Shown one piece after another: positions 60,890 to 64,000 of a stretch of 64,000 bases of DNA. The position numbers and the translations under genes were made by a program. Origin of the DNA: CAIZGX01 sp046048875 (GTDB taxonomy: Bacteria > Bacteroidota > Bacteroidia > Flavobacteriales_D > Sanyastnellaceae); assembly GCA_046048875.1 (NCBI GenBank), contig JBJOFG010000003.1:62001-126000 (forward strand). Reading direction: 5' to 3'. Under the pieces are notes generated by a model. It was not told the DNA's origin and did no database searches. It saw nothing but the letters and a program-made list of their open reading frames with translations. The number at the start of each line of letters is the position of its first letter. Position 1 is the stretch's first letter.

Positions 60890-61538
60890 TAAAATAGGAT
60901 TACTCTGCTGCTCAATCGCGAGTATGTTGCTGGTCTCCTGTGATCATGCAGTAAAACCTTCTGCAACGGGTATTCCGCAAGTAGAAGGTCTTCCTTCACC
61001 TCCGGAAGTGGATGCGTCTTCCGCGGAAAGTGTAAAGAACTATGTTTCTTGGTTGAGTAAAGAAGAGAATGGATTTATTAAACGAAGAGTTTTAGGAAAT
61101 TTTTATTTCGAAGCATTGATTGAACCTCCAGCATACGCAGTTCTACTAAACCACAGAGGTGATCGAATTACAAGTGATACAGTCAACAATGAAGTGAAAG
61201 AGCAATCAGAAATTTTTCAAATGCAATTTTCTATTGGGGCTGACACGCTGAGTAAGGAGCTTTTGAAGTATGCTGTAGGTGATGAAGAGGAATACCAAAG
61301 ACGAGTTTCTTATTATTCATTTGGCATGGACAAAGATATTTATCTCGTAGTTGGAAGTGATACAATACCCTGCGCCACTTATCAATGGGAGCGAGGATTT
61401 GATGCGAGTCAGAAGCTGATTTTTCAGTTGGTTTTTTCAAAGAAACAATGGAAGGAAAACGTAAATGGTTTCCAGTTGGTGTTTTACGACAGAGTATTTA
61501 ATAACGGCATAATAAAGTTTTTCTTCGGAAAAGAATAG
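60876..61538 (+). CDS. Lipoprotein, fourth gene of Rhs operon
   Basis: A 220-residue lipoprotein: LLVSC lipobox with Cys22 after a hydrophobic signal, then a Pro-rich linker (PSATGIPQVEGLPSPPEV). The mature part is mixed alpha/beta with many acidic residues (LSKEENGFIKRRVLGNFYFE; LSKELLKYAVGDEEEYQRRV). No family recognised. It overlaps the chaperone gene by 14 nt and is 21 nt upstream of the Rhs gene. Confidence 0.72.
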   Translation: MQVSSKIGLLCCSIASMLLVSCDHAVKPSATGIPQVEGLPSPPEVDASSAESVKNYVSWLSKEENGFIKRRVLGNFYFEALIEPPAYAVLLNHRGDRITSDTVNNEVKEQSEIFQMQFSIGADTLSKELLKYAVGDEEEYQRRVSYYSFGMDKDIYLVVGSDTIPCATYQWERGFDASQKLIFQLVFSKKQWKENVNGFQLVFYDRVFNNGIIKFFFGKE

Positions 61539-61559
61539 CGTATATAATTTCAAAAAGAA

Positions 61560-64000
61560 ATGAAACAAATTGAACAAAACACCTCAACACGCACAAGATT
61601 AATTGCAAGAGTAGTTTTATTGTGTATGTTGTTGCAGTTGGGTCTACCAACTTTTTCATGGGCATTAACAAGTGGTCCTTCACAGCCGGAGGTGCAAAGT
61701 TTTACACCCATTGGAACAAGCGATATGGTTGATCCATTCAGTGGTGATTTTAATTACAACATACCGCTAATTGATGTAGATGGTTATCCTGTGAATATTG
61801 CTTATCACGCAGGTATTACTCCAGATCAAGAGGCCAGTTGGGTGGGCTTAGGGTGGAATATCAATGTTGGAGCCACTACTCGTGCACTTCAAGGATTACC
61901 AGACGATTTCAATGGCGACGAAGTAGAACACAAGTTATCCATGTTGCCCAATGAGACTTGGGGTTTGGGAATTTCAGCTTCATATGAAGTTGAACTTTTT
62001 GGAAATTCGAATATTCTAGATTCAGAACTTGGAGTTAAACCTTCAATAAATTTATATCATAATAATTACACGGGCTGGGGATTTTCTTTTTCAGTGGGAT
62101 TAGGTGTCGCCGCCCCAAAGTATGGATTAACTGCAAAATTGGGAGTTTCAGGGTCGAATACTGACGGTGCTAGTATTCAGCCTAGTTTGGTTGCAGGGAG
62201 AACTTACGGTGGTGAAGGTGAATCTAAGAATAATACGAGTATATCATTTGGAGGGTCTTTTAATACCAGAGCAGGTTTGAAATCTTTGGGAATTACTGCT
62301 TCAACTAAATCTGAATCATTAAGAAAAAATGGTAAGAATAAAGATTATAGTAGCAATTATTCAGCTGATCATGCGGCTTACACTTGGACTTTTGGCATGC
62401 CTACTTACACTCCGGTGAGAAAACAAGATCTGCATTCTTATTCGTTTCGTTTTTCTATAGCAGGTGGTTCAGAAGCTACTGGTTTTTTTCAGAATTATGG
62501 ATTAAATGGAAGTTACAGCAGGGGTACAATTAAACAAAAAACTTTGAATACTCCGTCATTTGGATATTTTTATTCTGAGAATGCAGGAAAGGCTGACCAA
62601 AGAGATTTTAATGTGAATGACGGTGGAAGTTTCAATCCTGCTTCAGATGTTCTTCCAATGACAAATTACACCTACGATGTTTTCTCAATTTCAGGGCAAG
62701 GAGCTTCAGGGAATTTTCGTCCAATGAGAAACCAATTGGAAATGTTGAGTGAGCCGGAGACATTTATTACTTCTTCAGTTTCTGGAGATGTTGCAGTTGA
62801 AGTTGGTGGAGGATTTGCTTTTCACGGTGGATTGGATGTATCTGTAAGTAGCGATGAAGGTTACTCGGGTAGATGGAGTAGTTCGAATGGTTTGACGCGG
62901 TCAAATTTTTCGAATAGTGGCCAGGCACCCGACAAGAAATTTGAAAGTTTTAATTTTCGCGAAGCTTCTGAATTAGCGGTATTAGAAGATGACCAGCGTT
63001 TCAATGAATTAGGTGGATTTAGAAATGCGGCTTTTGGTTTGGATCACAACGGTCGCTTTTCAACGTCAGGAAATGATCGAATTGTTTCAGATTTATCGTC
63101 TAATTCATTGACGAATTCGAGACGCACAAGTCGTATGAAACGTGCAAGCCAATTCACTTTTCTTACCATGGGTGAATCCAAAGATTTTGCTGTTCAAACA
63201 GATGTATTTAACGACGCGGGTTTAAATGATAAACCCAATCATCACATGGGTGAAGTTACTTATACCTCTGCCGATGGTGCAAGATATGTCTATGGTTTGC
63301 CAGCATATGTTCATAATCAATTAGACGTTACATTCTCTGTAGGAAGTGACATGCAAGGTAATGGAGGGTTAACTGGAAATGAATCAACGGGAATTGTAAC
63401 ATACGACGATAACGATGATACAGATTTGAATGGTAAAGGGTACGACCATTACATGAGCTCGACAAAAATGCCGGCATATGCCCATAGTCACATGCTTACA
63501 AGTATTTTAAGTTCCGATTATGTCGACAGCGACAACATTGCGGGGCCTTCAGACAATGACTTGGGCGCTTACACCACATTTGGTTACACACGTGTAGCAG
63601 ATTTTAAATTTCGTCATCCTTACGGAGAAAAATCGGCCAATTATAACTCAGGGTTAAAATCAATTTCGTACGACGATAAAGCTTCTTACCAATACGGTGA
63701 GAAGGATCTTTATTTTCTGAATAAAATTGAAACCAAGAATTACATTGCCTTATTCGTATTGGAAGATAGACTCGATGGGCTTGGGGTCTTGAATAAAGAT
63801 GGAGCAAAGAATGCCGGCGTAAAGCAGAAGTGCTTAAAGGAGATAAGACTTTATGCCAAGTCGCAATTCGACGGTTCGGGTAATTTGTTGTCAGGTGAAT
63901 CACCTATTAAAACAGTTCATTTCGAATACGACTATTCCCTATGTCAGAACTCACCGAATTCAGATGCAACCACACATGGAAAGCTAACCTTAAGGAAGAT
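61560..64000 (+). CDS. Giant Rhs/YD-type surface protein, 3' truncated by window edge
   Basis: The frame is open from ATG 61560 to the window end (813 codons, no stop). The N-terminus is a signal-like segment (LIARVVLLCMLLQLGLPTFS). Residues 48-104 read FTPIGTSDMVDPFSGDFNYN, IPLIDVDGYPVNIAYHAGIT and PDQEASWVGLGWNINVG, the typical leader of Bacteroidota proteins that carry Rhs-repeat core domains further on. Rhs shells enclose a variable C-terminal toxin or effector in other bacteria; the C-terminus is outside the window. Four small envelope genes precede it in one operon. Confidence 0.85.
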   Translation, partial: MKQIEQNTSTRTRLIARVVLLCMLLQLGLPTFSWALTSGPSQPEVQSFTPIGTSDMVDPFSGDFNYNIPLIDVDGYPVNIAYHAGITPDQEASWVGLGWNINVGATTRALQGLPDDFNGDEVEHKLSMLPNETWGLGISASYEVELFGNSNILDSELGVKPSINLYHNNYTGWGFSFSVGLGVAAPKYGLTAKLGVSGSNTDGASIQPSLVAGRTYGGEGESKNNTSISFGGSFNTRAGLKSLGITASTKSESLRKNGKNKDYSSNYSADHAAYTWTFGMPTYTPVRKQDLHSYSFRFSIAGGSEATGFFQNYGLNGSYSRGTIKQKTLNTPSFGYFYSENAGKADQRDFNVNDGGSFNPASDVLPMTNYTYDVFSISGQGASGNFRPMRNQLEMLSEPETFITSSVSGDVAVEVGGGFAFHGGLDVSVSSDEGYSGRWSSSNGLTRSNFSNSGQAPDKKFESFNFREASELAVLEDDQRFNELGGFRNAAFGLDHNGRFSTSGNDRIVSDLSSNSLTNSRRTSRMKRASQFTFLTMGESKDFAVQTDVFNDAGLNDKPNHHMGEVTYTSADGARYVYGLPAYVHNQLDVTFSVGSDMQGNGGLTGNESTGIVTYDDNDDTDLNGKGYDHYMSSTKMPAYAHSHMLTSILSSDYVDSDNIAGPSDNDLGAYTTFGYTRVADFKFRHPYGEKSANYNSGLKSISYDDKASYQYGEKDLYFLNKIETKNYIALFVLEDRLDGLGVLNKDGAKNAGVKQKCLKEIRLYAKSQFDGSGNLLSGESPIKTVHFEYDYSLCQNSPNSDATTHGKLTLRK

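Overview
The window reads as a chromosomal segment of a Bacteroidota bacterium, most likely order Flavobacteriales. The reasons are several secreted proteins with type IX secretion (T9SS) type A or type B C-terminal sorting domains, promoters of the Bacteroidota form (TTG, about 19 nt, TAnnTTTG), paired ECF sigma/anti-sigma genes, TonB-dependent receptors, and the Bacteroidota-style tyrosine integrase. Family-level placement is only an inference. Genes are densely packed, and many convergent pairs overlap by sharing stop-codon bases.

Layout. 1-8 kb: end of a VIT/CCC1 transporter, a kelch-like T9SS cargo, an ECF sigma/anti-sigma module with a truncated anti-sigma paralogue, envelope proteins, and two tandem FKBP isomerases. 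8-16 kb: two large paralogous T9SS type B proteins flanking an ATP-grasp/NRDE/DinB operon. 16-26 kb: DUF2721, a sensor kinase, a DUF58 protein, sirtuin, biotin carboxylase, two further ECF modules, Nudix and Aat. 26-36 kb: a 1161-residue vanadium-haloperoxidase/PAP2-like T9SS protein, PhoH, a SAM hydrolase-family protein, MoeA/MoaA, a 2-oxoglutarate oxygenase, a 57-residue gene, and Lgt. 37-46 kb: thioredoxin, two TonB receptors, YceI, a CpsB-type phosphatase, and an Old Yellow Enzyme with a divergent HxlR regulator. 46-51.7 kb: small conserved or unknown genes separated by unusual repeat arrays. 51.7-56.9 kb: tRNA-Ser(UGA), a tyrosine integrase, an excisionase-like protein, then a DUF5343/HEPN gene pair and an FRG-domain gene, each followed by a related non-coding element. 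57.3-64 kb: a translationally coupled operon (outer-membrane barrel, secreted Ig-like protein, Skp/OmpH-like chaperone, lipoprotein) leading into a giant Rhs-type protein that runs off the window.

Three things stand out. (1) Arrays of short perfect hairpins, each with its own stem sequence and a loop of about 3 nt, separated by a fixed 4-nt spacer (GAAT or GAGG). They occur at several sites, mostly between the 3' ends of genes, and show compensatory stem changes inside identical flanks. A second repeat family with GGGCGAA/TTCGCCC arms occurs between genes and has also expanded inside an anti-sigma coding sequence. (2) A tRNA-linked accessory region carrying a candidate HEPN toxin or defence pair. 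(3) A five-gene Rhs operon that includes its own periplasmic chaperone and barrel, and which looks like a dedicated surface-display or delivery system.
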